Source: Adineta ricciae
Taxonomy: Eukaryota > Rotifera > Eurotatoria > Adinetida > Adinetidae
Assembly (NCBI GenBank): GCA_905250025.1
Contig: CAJNOJ010000005.1
Location: forward strand, 124,001-188,000
Length of the DNA: 64,000 nucleotides
Direction: 5' to 3'
Positions within the stretch are counted from its first letter, which is position 1. The number at the start of each line of letters is the position of its first letter. Shown piece after piece: positions 50,801 through 64,000 of the stretch. Made by a program: the position numbers and the translations under genes. The notes beneath the pieces are model-generated. The model had not been told where the DNA came from. It did no database searches and saw nothing but the letters and a program-made list of their open reading frames with translations.

Positions 50801-53800
50801 AAACAGTAGCTGCATGTTTTTCTTTCATGTCTGGTACTATCGTTGGTGAAGATAATTTAATGCGATTTAAGTCGTTACAGCATTTGAATAGAGGTTGACG
50901 ACGGTGACGATTGTGAAACATAGCGATGTCTTTTAAAACCATGTGAACAAGTTCGATTTTCCGGGTATTAATCAGACCACCTACACCAATACCTTTTCAT
51001 CGGAGAAAACAAAAGAGAATTTAGTGAATACTGACCAAATAAATACTTACGAGTAAGAAAATGCTCTTGACTTTGAAAATCTGCTACTGTCTAGAAAATC
51101 AAATTGATTTATAACAACACTCAGTCTTTGATGCCTTAAGAAAATGGCTTACTTCAATTGGTTTTTGTGTATTTCGATTACATAAAACAACGATACTCGG
51201 TACGCTACTCAATATTGCACGAAGATCTTTGAGAAACGTACCAAAAAATGGTACAACTTTACAAGTTGGAATATCCAACGCTCGACTGACAGCATCGCAA
51301 TATTGTGGCGTTTTCTCATTTGAATTGAATGCATCGGTAAGAAACTTAAAACCCGGAATTTCATCTGTTATTGTTAGCCATAATGGACGAAATGCTTCGA
51401 TTCTATTCGAAGAAAGCATATATTTATATCCATACTTAAAACCTACGACATACTTTAATCCGGCTAAGATCTGCATAGCACTGTTAAAATTTCCCATATA
51501 CCAACAAGTAATTGCGCATCGAAGAATGGAAGCTACGATTGCTTTCCGTTCTTGAAAACTTGTTTGTGAGACGATTAATTGTTGAATAAATGATCCAACC
51601 TAGAAACAATAAGATAATTTCTATTTTCGTGAAATTCTTGGATAACATACAGCTTGAAAGCGTTGTACGAGAATTCGAATGCTTTTGCCGTGTATTGATG
51701 TGTCATTCGCAGATAAGAACGACATGTCTAATGTTAAATGGCGTAGATATTGTAAAGGCGGAACACTAAGAAAGATTTCATGTTCTATTTCTGTCAAACG
51801 TATTGCAACTTCTTCCGGAAAATCGAACAGACACTTCAATTCTTCAAGGTCCGATGAGAAACAAATGGGTTGGGTATTGTCCGATGGATGAATATACGAT
51901 GAATTCATCAAAATTCCCGAAGTAGTCGTCGAACGATTACTGTGCATCATACGTGTTAAGTTTTGAATGTGGTCTGTTGTTGACATGGACTGTTTATTTG
52001 AATGATGAGCAGAATTTTTGTACATATCAGCTATAGTTTGATAGGGATTTTTATTTGAATTCGGTAATAATGATGAGGAGACCAGTGTCGCGCGGCGACC
52101 TGTTTGATATGATTGAGAATAACGACGCATCGATGAATTTAACGGAATGTGTTTATCGAAGAGCGCAAAACCTTCGACATTAACGATTTTCCATAGATAA
52201 ACAGTTATAGCACGTAGATCAGCAGTGTTGTTCAATTGCAAACGCCATTTGGTTTTGTTCCGAAATTCTAAAACGAGATCGTTGGTTCCTGCACTTAAGT
52301 GATGACCACTCGTTATCCAATGTTCTAGATCAGCAATACGTTGTTCTTTGTAAATTACACGTGTTTTCATATCTAATAAACAGATTTTATCCGATCGAAT
52401 GCACAAAATTCGATTGCCCTAAAGAAAAGATCTTAATGAAAGTAATGATGGATTTTCATGAAAACAAACCTTTCGTTTTGATCGTTTTCCATGGATTTCT
52501 TTAACAACATACATTTCCGCATTATAACACGATAAATTTCGACACAAACGTACGTAACATTCTTTTAAACGCGTGGGATTGTCGTAATCGTTGATATGAA
52601 ATAATTTTCGTTGTTTATCTTTGATTAGTTTAAGTATTTCATTACTGTGACGAAAATCCGGCGGAAGAAACGGGCTTTTCGATTTGTGAATACTCGAATC
52701 CACACGTTTACAACAAGGAATATCAGTCAAACGAAATTTAATAAGATTCCGACGACGCCGATCACGCCACGATGCTGTCATTGAATGTAAACCTGATATA
52801 CCACCCGTATTAGTCAATTGCGCCGGAGAATTTTGATCATTTAATGATAAATTCAATGTATGTAATTCATCATCTAGATGTTTATGGGAGAAATAGAGAG
52901 AAATAGAAGAATTTTGGTGGAAATTTACCTTCTGCAAGATCGAGATTTTCTTCTGGCCATGCTTCGAGACGTAATTGCACAGCAGCTAATGTTGCTGCTT
53001 CTTCTTTTGAACAGATTAATCGTCCAGAGACAATATCGCGTTGCATTTTGATATATTCACGGTAAATATCTTCATTTGTTGCATCGTCCATTTCGGTTCC
53101 GAGAGGCGATTCAACATCCTACATAAAGATAAGGACTTTCACTACTTTCATTCTGATCAAGGAGAGAATATTTACTTGAAGGGCAAGAATTTCTTTGATT
53201 TGACTTGTCCAACTACGAAATGAACTACGTAAAGATTCTAACAGGGCAAAGAAACTTTTCAATTCTTTTTGAACTAAATAATCTAAACACAGAACCGATT
53301 CATTGAAAACAATTATTTGAAAATTTGTTTTTTCTACCTTGAAAGTCTTCTGGCGACCGTAAGACCCAATTTGCAATGAGAAAAAGTACTTCATTGCCTT
53401 GTTTCGTTGCGGTATCCTTCGTTGCAGCCGCCATAATCAATGATTTAAACGATCGCTGTTTTTGTAGCGGCGATGATAAACTAAACAGAGATTCTTGAGA
53501 TTTATTTGTTTCACTTTTTCCATTGGTCGTTGCCGTCGTTCCCGATGGTGCTGCTGATAATTGTGTTGTAACCAGTTGGTGCGGTGATAAATACGCTGAT
53601 AATGATGAAGCTGCACTATCTGACGAACGTAGCGAAACACCATCCGGTTGAAGATTCGTTGCAGTCCCTGGTGTTGTCGTTGTTCCATTGAGTAAATCTG
53701 TTTCATGATGATCTAGTGGATTGATAATTTCAACTGTACATGAACGACTCCGATGTAAACCTTCGAGATCGAGTGGTAGATGTAGTCCATGTCGATTTAG

Positions 53801-56800
53801 ACGCGTTTGTTTGTCATTATTATGATTATTTGTCTGATGGTTTCGGTTTTCAGGTAAACCTTTCGTATGATTTTGACGTTTGGATTCTTGTCTACGATCG
53901 AGTAGCGGTGTCTGTTCACTATGGCCGATAACTGGTGATTCGAAATGAATGCTATCATTCATCAACGATTCAGTCACAATTGGTTGTGAATAAGATAGTT
54001 GTTTGCTCTTCAATGGCGTTGAAGACTTCACTTTTGAAAGATTTCGATTGAATATCGAATGACTTGTTGAGTCACTATTTCCATTTGTCAACACACTCGA
54101 CATGTGATCGAATGTTTTCGATGAACGAAATAGACTTTTCACTGTTTCACGTACCGACATACGTGTATTCGATAGAGAACGTTGTTGACGATTATCAGTT
54201 GATGATAAATGTCTTGACGGAGTACTGTTATGGCTTGATGATCTATTACTATCGTCCGATGGAGTGCGAACAGCAACAAATGGAATATTTAGTGTTGTTA
54301 AGAGACCATTACCACCAGTATTCTCAGCTATCGATGATGTTGCTAAGAATAGATTAAAAAAAAATACTTATTTCATATTTGATTAAATGTAGGATGTTAT
54401 TCTTTCATAAATCAACTCAATTCGAACTTAATGTTAGTCAGGCACGCATTGATTTCTCATTATCGTTTTTCTTCCATTATCAATTAGGAAAACATGCAAG
54501 AAAAACAGAACTATTATTCATCTACGCCAAATCGTTTGATTCTCGACTGTTCGATCTCTGACTTACATTCATCATCTGTTAACTTCGGTTTAAATAAACT
54601 ATTCGGTGAATTTGTTTCCTTCATCATCAGATTTGTTTGATCAAATGGAGCTGAAAAGTCGTAGTTCAAACTTGTTGGACTTGGTAACAAAGGATTTTGA
54701 GAATCACTCAGTTGAAACGACGGTAAATTTAATAGTTCTTTTTCGAATAATTTCATTTCTCCAACACCGTTGCTGATCGGTGGATTCGACGTCGATTGAT
54801 TATGATTCGCCATTGTTGACGTATCAGTCTCAACAATAGCTTGTAATAGCGGATTGCGATCATTGGGAATGTTTGGTTGGATATTTTTCTCTGAATTTCT
54901 CCAAAACCATTTTCGTGTTGTTGTCGAATTGGAATTGTTTGTTGGTAATAAGGATGATAGATCAATCGTGTTTATTCCATTTGTTGTTGATGTGCCCGTT
55001 GTTGGTAGAGCACTATTAGCGGTATTTTGAGAACTAGTAGAAGCTGTGCCAGACACAGACGCACTAGGTGTGGTGTATTTCGACGATTTTCGATGTTTAT
55101 CGTAAGTCGAATGCGTGAATTTGGTTAATAGTGATGATCGATCATGATTACTCGACGACGAGTAACTTTCCTTTGTCAATGAACTACGTTGACGTTTGAA
55201 TGGTTCCGGTTTCGGTAAGGTCGGAATCGATGCCAATGCAGACGTTCCAATGTTCGGGGTGATCGTTGCGTTCGTCGGTTTTGTATCGGCGGCTTGTTGA
55301 GGAATAACTGCCGGTGGTGGATTACTTGTGACAGCTTTTTTCTTGAATAATGGTGTGAATAGACGATGTTCAAGTAAACGAAGTATGATAACAGGATGTA
55401 TCACAGATGATAAATATGAAAGATTGTAGAGAAGATTATCACTTGAACTCAACATTCCTGTTGGAGATGTTGGACTCGTTGGTAATTGAGCTGGATCTTG
55501 AAATTCTTTCGATGGAAACTTCTTTTGGTTGATTCCATTCTATAGAAAAGAAACATTGAAAATCAATACAAATTGATGATTTCGTTATTTACTTTAAGCA
55601 ATTCATCAAGTAATTTTTCGATACATATACCAGCGAAAGATGTCCAGAGTGTTCCGACAACAGTTTCTCCCACCGCCATATGATGAACGAAATTATTTTC
55701 AAATGATTGTGGTTTATCACAATCAAGTGGTTCCGGTTCGACATCTAAGAAATATGCCAAAGCATTTGTTTCATTCATTAACAATTCTTTTTCAACGTTA
55801 GTTTTGATGATTTAATTAACGCAGTATTTTCTTTCATCTTCCGTTTTCGACAAGGACAATCGATCAAGTGTAGACGTTTACTCGTAACCTTCAGCTTTCT
55901 TTTATCTTAAACAACATCGATCTTTTTAGCCTTCGTATTCGACAATAGTCTCCGAATGAGTGTCGACATCGATCATAACGATGAATACTTACGAGTACAC
56001 GAAAAATGTAGAGAAGCTTTTCTAAATAAAACAATTCTAATTGTTTCGTTTTCTCTTCTTCTTCAAGGTTACTACTCGCTGTTTAGTCGCAGAGTGAAAT
56101 GGATTTCGGAAACATCTTATCTTCACAGTGAGAATCCCAGTCGTTCACACGTCTCCAGTGAACAAATTTTTCGAAAAGAAACATTCCTTACCAAGAATGT
56201 CGAAGAGATTAACTTTATTGCTGACTTTGGTTAACAAACCCATGTAAACAAGAATTCTTGCACCAAGATGTTTGACATAGCGAGCGAATTTCGTCGTTTG
56301 ATTCGTGTAGAACATTTCATCAGCTGGTAGAATTAAGTGCAAGACAGTATCGGGAATATCGGCTTGGGTTAGCACTTCATGCAAGTCGGGATTCAACGCC
56401 ACAACGCCCAGTGTTTGAAGAATTAAACAGATTAAATGCTTAACGAGAGAAAAAGAACCAGAATATAGAATAAATATGCAAAATGATGTTATTGATCTAA
56501 TCTAATATCAGATAAAGAGAAAAGACATGTCTGAATCTTTTCGATCTATTTTTGCCATTAAAAAGAAAAGAATGTGTGTTTTTTTCTGATTAACATTATC
56601 TACATAATTGAATTTTGATTTCGTTCTCTTTCTATTTATGCCAAGATATTCATAACGACAGGAAATCGATCAAATAAGCTCGTCTCTCTCTCTCTCTTTT
56701 CTTTCTTTTATCATATCTCGCGAATATTTACCGGATCATTATTAATATTTAACATATCAATAATAATAGCAAGATTTTCCTTGGTACCAATGAATCGCAT

Positions 56801-59800
56801 TTGAAATGCATGGTCTTGACAGAGTATAGTCAATATGCGCGCTGCTAAAATCACTACACAATGATGTGTACATAAGGGTGAACGTGTTGATGGAACGCAT
56901 TTTGGTCGATTATTGAATTCTCGTCGATGAGCATCCAAACGTGTCCGCATTAAACGCAGGAGATGTATTGGCTCGATTTTGTACAGCAAAGAAAACGGCT
57001 CGTATGTATACGCCGAGTTGGTATTATCGTTGGATGTTGACGATGCATTGTTTGTTGAGGAAGTTTCCGAGTTTAGCAGATGAGATTTCGAGAAATGTGA
57101 TGGTGATGCTTGAGGATTCGGTGAATCGGTTGAGGAGGGTTTGGGCCCTTGAGATGATGATATATTCGTAGATGATGATGGTGGAATAGGAGATGGTGAT
57201 GAAGATGCCGGAGCAAGATTATCATTACTATACAATGGAATCCATCGTTTTGATGCTTCACGTGTCAATATACCACCAGTATTTCCGCTAGTATTGTTAC
57301 TACTATTTCCTGTCCCAGTGCTACCACCGCCTGGTCCAGGACCCGAAGTCTGTTGGGTTATGTTGGATGATAGTTTCGAGCTTAGATAGGCGTTTCCACC
57401 CGTTGCTGCTGCTGCGACTGCACGTTTTTCATCAGTTTCACGCGAAATTTTTCGTAGAATACTCGACAGCGTTGATGTTTTGGGCAAACGATCGTTTCCT
57501 GTTTTTGACTCGTCACATGAATTTGTATTTGATGGTGATGAATTGGAATTTATCATGGAATTCAATGTTAATTGTCGACGTGATGCTGGAATATAACATG
57601 CATTATAGCGACCTGGATTGATCAAATTGTGATATACATAAACATCATATAAACGATTGATTGTTATCAATGCTAAATATTGCATATTAACCATATCACT
57701 CGAGAGCAATTCCAATGAAATATCCAAGAGTTTCTTCGTGTGCACTTGAAATTTTTCCACATGATCACGTTTATCATGATTGCGTAAAAATTCTTGGTAG
57801 CATGTCTAAATCAATGAAAAAAAAACAACGATACTTAACAGAATGTTTCAATATGGAACAAACCTGAGTAGTCATTGATGAAAAGAAAAGAAAAGAAAAC
57901 TTTTATATCAATAATAAGTGCAATCAAATGATACTCTGTTTGCTATGAATGACAATAAATAGATAGATTGTCTATTTCTCTATCTATCTATCTATCTATC
58001 TATCTCTTAGAATCTCTCCTTCCCCATTTTCGATGAAATGATTTGCTACTCGCTCTGTTTCTCTTCTATTCTTCTTTTGTCGTCGTTGTTGACGCGCTCG
58101 TTCGCTCCTCTTCCGCTTGTCGTCTTTGGAACGGACGTGATGCTGTGCTTGTGCTTTCTTGCTACGCTAGTAACATGAGAAAATCATGTTATACTCTGTT
58201 TAACATTGACTCTGACACCCAATGATTAGTAGAAGTACTATATCTCTGATGAAGACAATAAACGAAGAGAAAAAAACGATTTTCGATTCCTTTGCTAATG
58301 TTATTCCATCGAAACAGACTTGCTTGCTCTTCATCTTTTTTTTATGAGAGATAGATCGCATCCTCTGGGGACAATTTAGTCGTTACTACGCTCGTCGATA
58401 ATGATGTCTACATGTGTGTGACATTCTCTTGAGTTTCGTCAACTACCTGTCTTGATTATCATCTGTTGACGTGACATGGATCAATGCTATTTTTGTTTGC
58501 ATTGGTCTTTCTTAGCAACATTTAGATATTGCTGCTAATGTGCATACACTAGTCTCTCATTGATCTACTCGATCATCTTGAGCTCATTTATTTAATTGTA
58601 CACGATGAAGAGAAACTCTCAGTTGAGACGAAGATCATTCGAGTGATTTCATCCGACTCTGTTCCATTAAATCTCGACATGTTTTTATAAATCTTGAAGA
58701 AAACAAAATTTTCCATCTCAAAATTCAACTTTTCTTTCACTTTTCTTCGTTTTACCGAGACTATTATGACATCATTACATCTATTTCCATTTGAAAAAAG
58801 AGAAATAAGCAACTAGAAGAAAACACACTGACGGGGAACAACAAAACAGATTCGTCATGGGAAATAGCAATAGCAATTCGATGGCGGAAATGATTCAACA
58901 ACAAGAATAACTACTCTCATTTATATTCATTTGAAGCATATACAACGAATCAAGCTAATCGACAATAACCAACATCAACTTGACAATCTTTTCTTTCTCG
59001 GTCATATACGAACTCTGCTAACTTCGTCATCAACTATCCTTTCTATCCACATTACACGATTCGAACAGTACAACGAACAGCGTTATCGATTGAAATGAAA
59101 TGACATTCTTCTTTCTTTTCATTTTCTTTCTCTTCGCGAAGTGCATGTGTACATACATACTGTTGTATAAACATACTAAGATTTCTTTGTCTCGCTCTTT
59201 ACTCTTTGATATGATAGATAAACAAGCTCCAACAGAGTACATCAATACATGCAAAAAGATATATATATATATACAGGTCCTATTGATTATTATGGTTTTT
59301 CGTTGATCTATCCACGACTGACTCTTCTTTCTTTTTTATTCTCTTATATCTTTTTCTTCATAGTATTCACTCAACAAAACGATGTAATATCAACATCATA
59401 TCTCATGTAAAGACAAATATGACGCAGCAGGTTCTCTCTTTTCTTCTTCTCGTATCCTCTATGAAAAGATAAATAGTGTCCCAATGATGATATGATAACA
59501 ATTAATAGAACTTCACTTCGCTTAGAGAAGGACCGGCTCCTGTTGTTGTTTTTCTTTTTTCTGATTTTCAGCCTTGATTATTATTTATTGATGCTTAGTT
59601 GATTGAACATGACAAAATATCATGATTTATTCACTCATATTTACTCTAATAAAATCAAAATCGATGAACAAACGAGAACTTTTTTCTTTACACAAATCTG
59701 TTCGGCTACTGATTCTACAAACGATTTTTCTAATTACAGATTTTCTCATGAAACTTTCTCGTTACACATACGATCGTGTTTGCCTTCCTAATCATGTCAA

Positions 59801-62800
59801 GTTCTATTATTGAGAGACAATATCTAACCTTTAAAACGTGTTGCTTAATCATTGGAATGTTAATTGATAACGAAAGAAATCTTTACTCAATTAATTCAAC
59901 TGTCATGATTAGAAATGTTTATAGAATGAATTCAATTCTTATGGACATGTTTTGTTTCAGAGGAATACTAATCATTCAATTCGTACCTCGAATGTTGTTG
60001 GGAACAAAAGATGATAGCAAGTTAAAGATTATGACTTGGATTTAGATATCTTTAGATCGGAATATGAATGTTTCGTTTTTTTGTTCATGCGAAGAATTAT
60101 CAGGAAATCAAGTTCAAAGATGAAGATCTGAGAGACTTGAAAGGAATTGTTCTCATGATTGGAAATACATCTGTCACTTTGAATATTCGAAGAAATGCGT
60201 CGAGAGTAAACATTTTCTCTTCACAAGGACATTTTTAGTACTAAATCAAACAGATGTAATGTTTAAGAAGCAGAAAATCTTCTTTGTTCGATGGTAGATA
60301 GATTATCAAATCTGCTGCGTACGTCGAATTCTATTAAGTTTATCTTCGTTCTTTCCTCTCTGCATTTTAGTATGCCATACACAACAGTCTGATTGGAGAT
60401 ATATAACAGAATTCGATAATCTATCTACCAAACATTCGATGTTTAATATATGTACTGTCGTTCTTTTTTTCTTCTCTCTTTAGTGAATTCAAAAGTATGA
60501 ACTTACATTAAGTAATGTATGAAGTAATTCGGCAATTCGGGCATGCACCTGTGCGGATGTTGCTTGACTTATTAGAGATAAGATTTCGTCCATTGAATTT
60601 TGCATACGCAATAGATCCATTAATTGATCGACACATTCGCTATTGGTCGCAAGTCGACTTAATTCGGAAAATCGTTTAAATAGACGATCATTGAGAGCTT
60701 GAGCTAAAACAAGAAAGGCCAATGAGATCAAAATAAGAAAACATCCGAAACAACAATAACACTCGTTAGACAAAAAAGAAACTTCTGACAATAAGACGTG
60801 TATCCATCAACCAGTGGAATTCTCATGTATGTATGTGTTAGTGACGTTTCATCTTCTTTCTTTAGCTTTTAGATAACTAACTAAATGAAAAAAAAAAACT
60901 GCGAAGAGCATGTCAAAAGTCTTTCGTAATACAATTAAATCGTAATGGTCATGTCTAAACGACAAGATTAACTTGTTTCAACTGCCAGAGAAATAAAAGT
61001 TTATTCGCGACAATTCGAAGAACAACGTAGCGAACGATGAATTCTTGATTTTTCTTGTTTACATTTCTACTGTTACTAAAGATAATCTTTGAATGAAAAC
61101 AGAAAAAAAAGGAAAAAGGAAATGATGAGACTGGTACTGACAAGAGTATTCTAATCAACATTTTTATCGTATATAATGATCATTAAAAAAGGGAAAACTC
61201 CTCTCTCCTTCTCTCTTCTAGTTTATTTTCTCAAGTGATGCGAAAGAAAAGTGTATCGAACTTATTCTTAGAGTTTTAATGATACTACGCAAGACGAATG
61301 CATCTTTAACTCAATTTGACTTTGTCGGTTGAAGACAAGGCAAAGAATTGAGACGATGAGTAGAAACCGATCTGCTGTTAAGTGCTATTTGTCTGCATGA
61401 ATATTTAAACAAAACTAAAAACTATCCAGAGACATTTATTATTTAAGATGTCGCATTTTACTCAATGAATTGTAAGAGATAAACGAAATAGAAAATTTAT
61501 TTTTATTGTGGGAGTCATTTGCCAGATAAAATATCTGGGTGTTTTTTTTCTCAATATAAATCTTCTTAACTCTCTTAATGGACGAAATATAGGTTGGATA
61601 GTATGTCAACTAAGAAAACTTGAACGTGAGAAGAGAAGAAAAAGTTTATTAAGGAAAGAGATCTATACTTGAAAAATCTAGTGGAAGTATTAGATTCCGG
61701 TATGATAATCCTATCGAATGACAATTGGTTTTTTATAGCTATTATATAAAATAGATAATAATAACTTTTGAGAGAAGAGAGAAGGAAAATGAACGTGTTA
61801 TAGTCGCAGTTTTGCGAATTGAAGAAGTACTCGCATGCTAAAGTATGATTTGATTGAAAAGACCTTTTTGGATAGAGAACTCTTCATCTTCTTACCTAAC
61901 AACATGGATTCTATTACTCATCTTGACATGAATAGATTTGAGGAAAATTGAATGACACATGAGAAAGAAAGAAAAATGAGTGTTTCTTTTATTTATAAAC
62001 GAAAATATTTACAGATGAATGGAAACTTTGGCTCAGTACAAACCATTTAGGAAAAGATTTTTTTTCGGCTCTTTCTCTTCTTCTATGCTTTCCTGGATAA
62101 GAAAATCAACCAAAATAAGAAAGGATAATGAAAACACCATCGGAAGTCACGGCCGCTCGCATTTATATACGACGATAGAACAAAAACACCGCTTTCGCGC
62201 ATACACACGTTCATAATCAACTGTCCGGGTGTTTGAGTCAGTGAATATAGAACGTGAGTTTTCTCGCTTTTTCTTCTTATTAATGAAATATTAGATAGGA
62301 ACATGCTTTAGATAATAAGCGATGCTAAATGAAGAATAAAAGGAGAAAATATAACGAGATTGTCTCAAAGGTAAAACGATCCGCTAATAACTCTTATTAG
62401 TGGAATGATGTATTCATTGAAATCGTGCGGAACATCACCTGTGTCTTCCTCGATGACAAAAGGAAATGGAAGAGAAATAAATCGTTATTTTTCCTCATCA
62501 AATGATTATCAATGTACTGACATTTGAAACAGACGCCTATTAAACGAAACGAACTTCTCGATTAGTCGACGTCTCAGTAGACATGGGATAACTTAATGAT
62601 TGTATTATAAAATAAAAAGATCTATCTAATCAGAACATGTATGGTAAATGGTTTGAATCTGACAGGAAATGATTTTCGTCAGATTATTGTAAACAACTGG
62701 TGTGCGGAGAGATCGAGCGAAGTATTTCTTGTCGAAAAAGGTTGCAGTATCTGTCAAATCATCGTCGCTCTACAAAAGTAGAGATCTAACTGACTTCTTC

Positions 62801-63120
62801 TTCTAACGAATATATTTGATCATTGTATATAACAAGGCATGACAATGATAGGATGACAGTCGATGTATTTTTGCCGAAAAAAAAAGAAAGAGATCGCCTT
62901 GAGGGCAAAGGCGAAAGAAACCAACAGAGGAAAACTAGTCGCGTAAGTATAAATATATTTCGAAGAAAGAGAGAGAAAGAAAGAACGAGAGATCGATACA
63001 ATTACAGTTCTCTAACTCACTTTCTGCTGATGCTTGAGCTACTGCAGCAGCATAGTGTCGTTGTCGACGAGATGATTTATGAGGATTAAGAATATTGACA
63101 GCCAATGATGATGTACCGGT
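44885..63120 (-). CDS. PLCE1: Phospholipase C epsilon with long N-terminal extension (5' partial)
   Basis: Bifunctional signalling enzyme: RasGEF toward Rap/Ras and PIP2 hydrolysis to IP3 and DAG. From N to C: exons 63120-63021, 60703-60507 and 57805-56732, then helical repeat-like sequence ([30 protein letters not shown]). Next are Ser-rich linkers, a FERM-like region ([55 protein letters not shown]) and the CDC25 domain ([48 protein letters not shown]). After a PH-like region and EF-hand-like region comes the X box ([34 protein letters not shown], both catalytic His present). The Y box ([32 protein letters not shown]), C2, RA1 ([15 protein letters not shown]) and RA2 ([11 protein letters not shown]) follow, with the stop at 44885. 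From the CDC25 domain on it tracks animal PLC-epsilon. Every checked junction upstream keeps phase, so I read one gene. The 5' end lies beyond 63120. Confidence 0.88.
57981..58005 (+). repeat. (TATC)n microsatellite
   Basis: About six uninterrupted tetranucleotide units inside the second large PLC-epsilon intron. Confidence 0.9.
60292..60430. repeat. Short inverted repeat, 16-bp perfect arms
   Basis: TGGTAGATAGATTATC at 60292-60307 is repeated as its reverse complement at 60415-60430, with a 107-bp spacer. It lies in the large PLC-epsilon intron just downstream of the small exon 60507-60703. It could be a tiny foldback element or part of an RNA hairpin; no target duplication is obvious. Confidence 0.6.
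60704..63020 (-). other. Large 5' intron of PLC-epsilon
   Basis: 2.3-kb intron (donor GTGAGT at 63020, acceptor TTTTAG at 60704) joining phase-1 ends. AT-rich, no coding exon recognised in it on either strand. Confidence 0.65.
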
Positions 63121-64000
63121 CTAAAGAACATACGAAAGGCAAAAAATGAAATCGTTGTATTTGATCTTTAAAGAATATTAATTGATGATGACAATCAAGA
63201 ACTATATTTTGATCTCAATCCTACAATGCTAGTCTCTCATACAAATGAATGAATCGATTCGGATCAAACTATCACATATTTCAATTAAATCTTTTTAGAC
63301 ACATGTCAACAGTTCATAGAAATCTTTTTTTTTCTCTCTCGGAGAGAAAATGTTTTGCATATTCATTTGTGATGTTTACACACATCGAGTAATCTTCGTT
63401 TCAATGGAAACTTGCTTGCTAACGAAATTAAACTTGATTCCAACTGATCATTTCGGATCTATGTCAACAAATCGTTTTGCATATCTATCTCATCTTCGGT
63501 AGCTTGGCGAAGAAGAAAAAAAATACTGCATCTATTAAGATGTGTTTGCTGAATAATACTGAAAGATCTCCCACAGGATATGCTGGAGATTTTTCTCTAA
63601 ATTGACGCGGTTCTTTCGCCGTACGATGGCATATTTATTTAGTTAACTTACATATGAGAAGGACTTCCGGTTTGAAAAAATAAACTTCAGATCTGATATA
63701 CTGAATCCGACTGTTTCCTTGCCTGATCTCATGCGTAAAAGAACGGATTACATAGGCAATAATGAAACTAATCTGCCGAGTTCTCTAATGAAAAGATTTA
63801 TATTTTTATCTATGAAAACAAATATGACCTACGAATTGCGACTGAAAATTGCATAATTAGATAGTTTTCTATCTGTATTAAATATCACTCGTAGTCGTCA
63901 TTGTCGAACAAATTTTCATTGATATCCGTTGACATTATAAACTTACAACGATTCCATTAATTATATATCGAGCTAATCATTTGCAGATTTCTTTTCGAGT
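63121..64000. other. Probable further PLC-epsilon intron to window end
   Basis: The exon at 63021-63120 starts after a GTTCTTTAG acceptor in phase 0, so an upstream exon must exist. A GTAAGT donor follows a short open stretch near 63950, but its phase does not fit, so the next exon was not found in this window. Confidence 0.45.

Larger units (their letters stand above)
57806..60506 (-). other. Large 5' intron of PLC-epsilon
   Basis: 2.7-kb intron between phase-0 exon ends (donor GTAAGT at 60506, acceptor TTTAG at 57806). It contains a TCTA microsatellite and a short inverted repeat; its ORFs have no family signal. Size and AT content are unlike the 45-100 bp introns in the rest of the gene. 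Confidence 0.7.

Noticed and set aside
1-64000. CRISPR arrays, operons, prophage or bacterial contamination
   Set aside because: Spliced animal genes run throughout; no direct-repeat/spacer array, Shine-Dalgarno spacing or polycistronic layout was seen.

Overview
The window is eukaryotic nuclear DNA from a small-genome animal: AT-rich, gene-dense, with most introns 45-100 bp bounded by GT and AG. Bdelloid rotifer is my best guess. It rests on compact introns, base composition, animal gene content (class A GPCR, PRD-like homeobox, arfaptin, IFT54, SPEF1, PLC-epsilon) and one intronless bacterial-type DUF218 gene. This is inference; no marker here fixes the taxon. Exons were joined by hand, checking splice dinucleotides and codon phase, so most of the calls below are spliced models rather than single ORFs.

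Layout. 0.6-2.1 kb: rhodopsin-type neuropeptide receptor (+). 3.1-3.9 kb: small homeobox gene (-), head to head with a GNAT acetyltransferase (+) whose model starts with a signal peptide and a Cys-rich segment. 5.1-7.4 kb: no gene seen. 7.4-9.4 kb: glycylpeptide N-tetradecanoyltransferase (+), convergent with a RABL3-like GTPase (-, 9.8-11.0 kb). 11.1-11.9 kb: unrecognised small gene (-). 12.2-24.9 kb: UBE4B/Ufd2 U-box ubiquitin ligase (-). One 7.5-kb UBE4B intron contains a complete 1,889-residue Gln/Tyr-rich gene on the opposite strand (14.9-21.9 kb). 25.5-26.7 kb: coiled-coil gene (-). 27.0-27.9 kb: a 61-bp perfect inverted repeat with a 750-bp spacer. 28.9-31.1 kb: IFT54/TRAF3IP1 (+). 31.2-31.9 kb: DUF218 (-). 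32.1-33.4 kb: arfaptin (-). 34.3-35.4 kb: LRRC59-like (+). 35.5-36.8 kb: 3-hydroxyisobutyrate dehydrogenase (+). 38.2-42.2 kb: nuclear, HMG-box-like protein (-). 42.7-44.1 kb: SPEF1 (+). 44.9 to beyond 63.1 kb: phospholipase C epsilon (-), partial at its 5' end.

The genes are mostly housekeeping, ciliary or signalling genes and do not form a pathway. The most unusual items are: (1) the PLC-epsilon locus, where phase-consistent exons place a long helical and FERM-like region in front of the RasGEF-PLC body; (2) the large Gln/Tyr-rich gene nested in the UBE4B intron, with ~100-residue repeats and a duplicated Cys motif; (3) a homeobox intron that appears to end in GG rather than AG inside the homeodomain; (4) the secreted-leader acetyltransferase model; (5) the inverted repeat next to the window's only ambiguous base.
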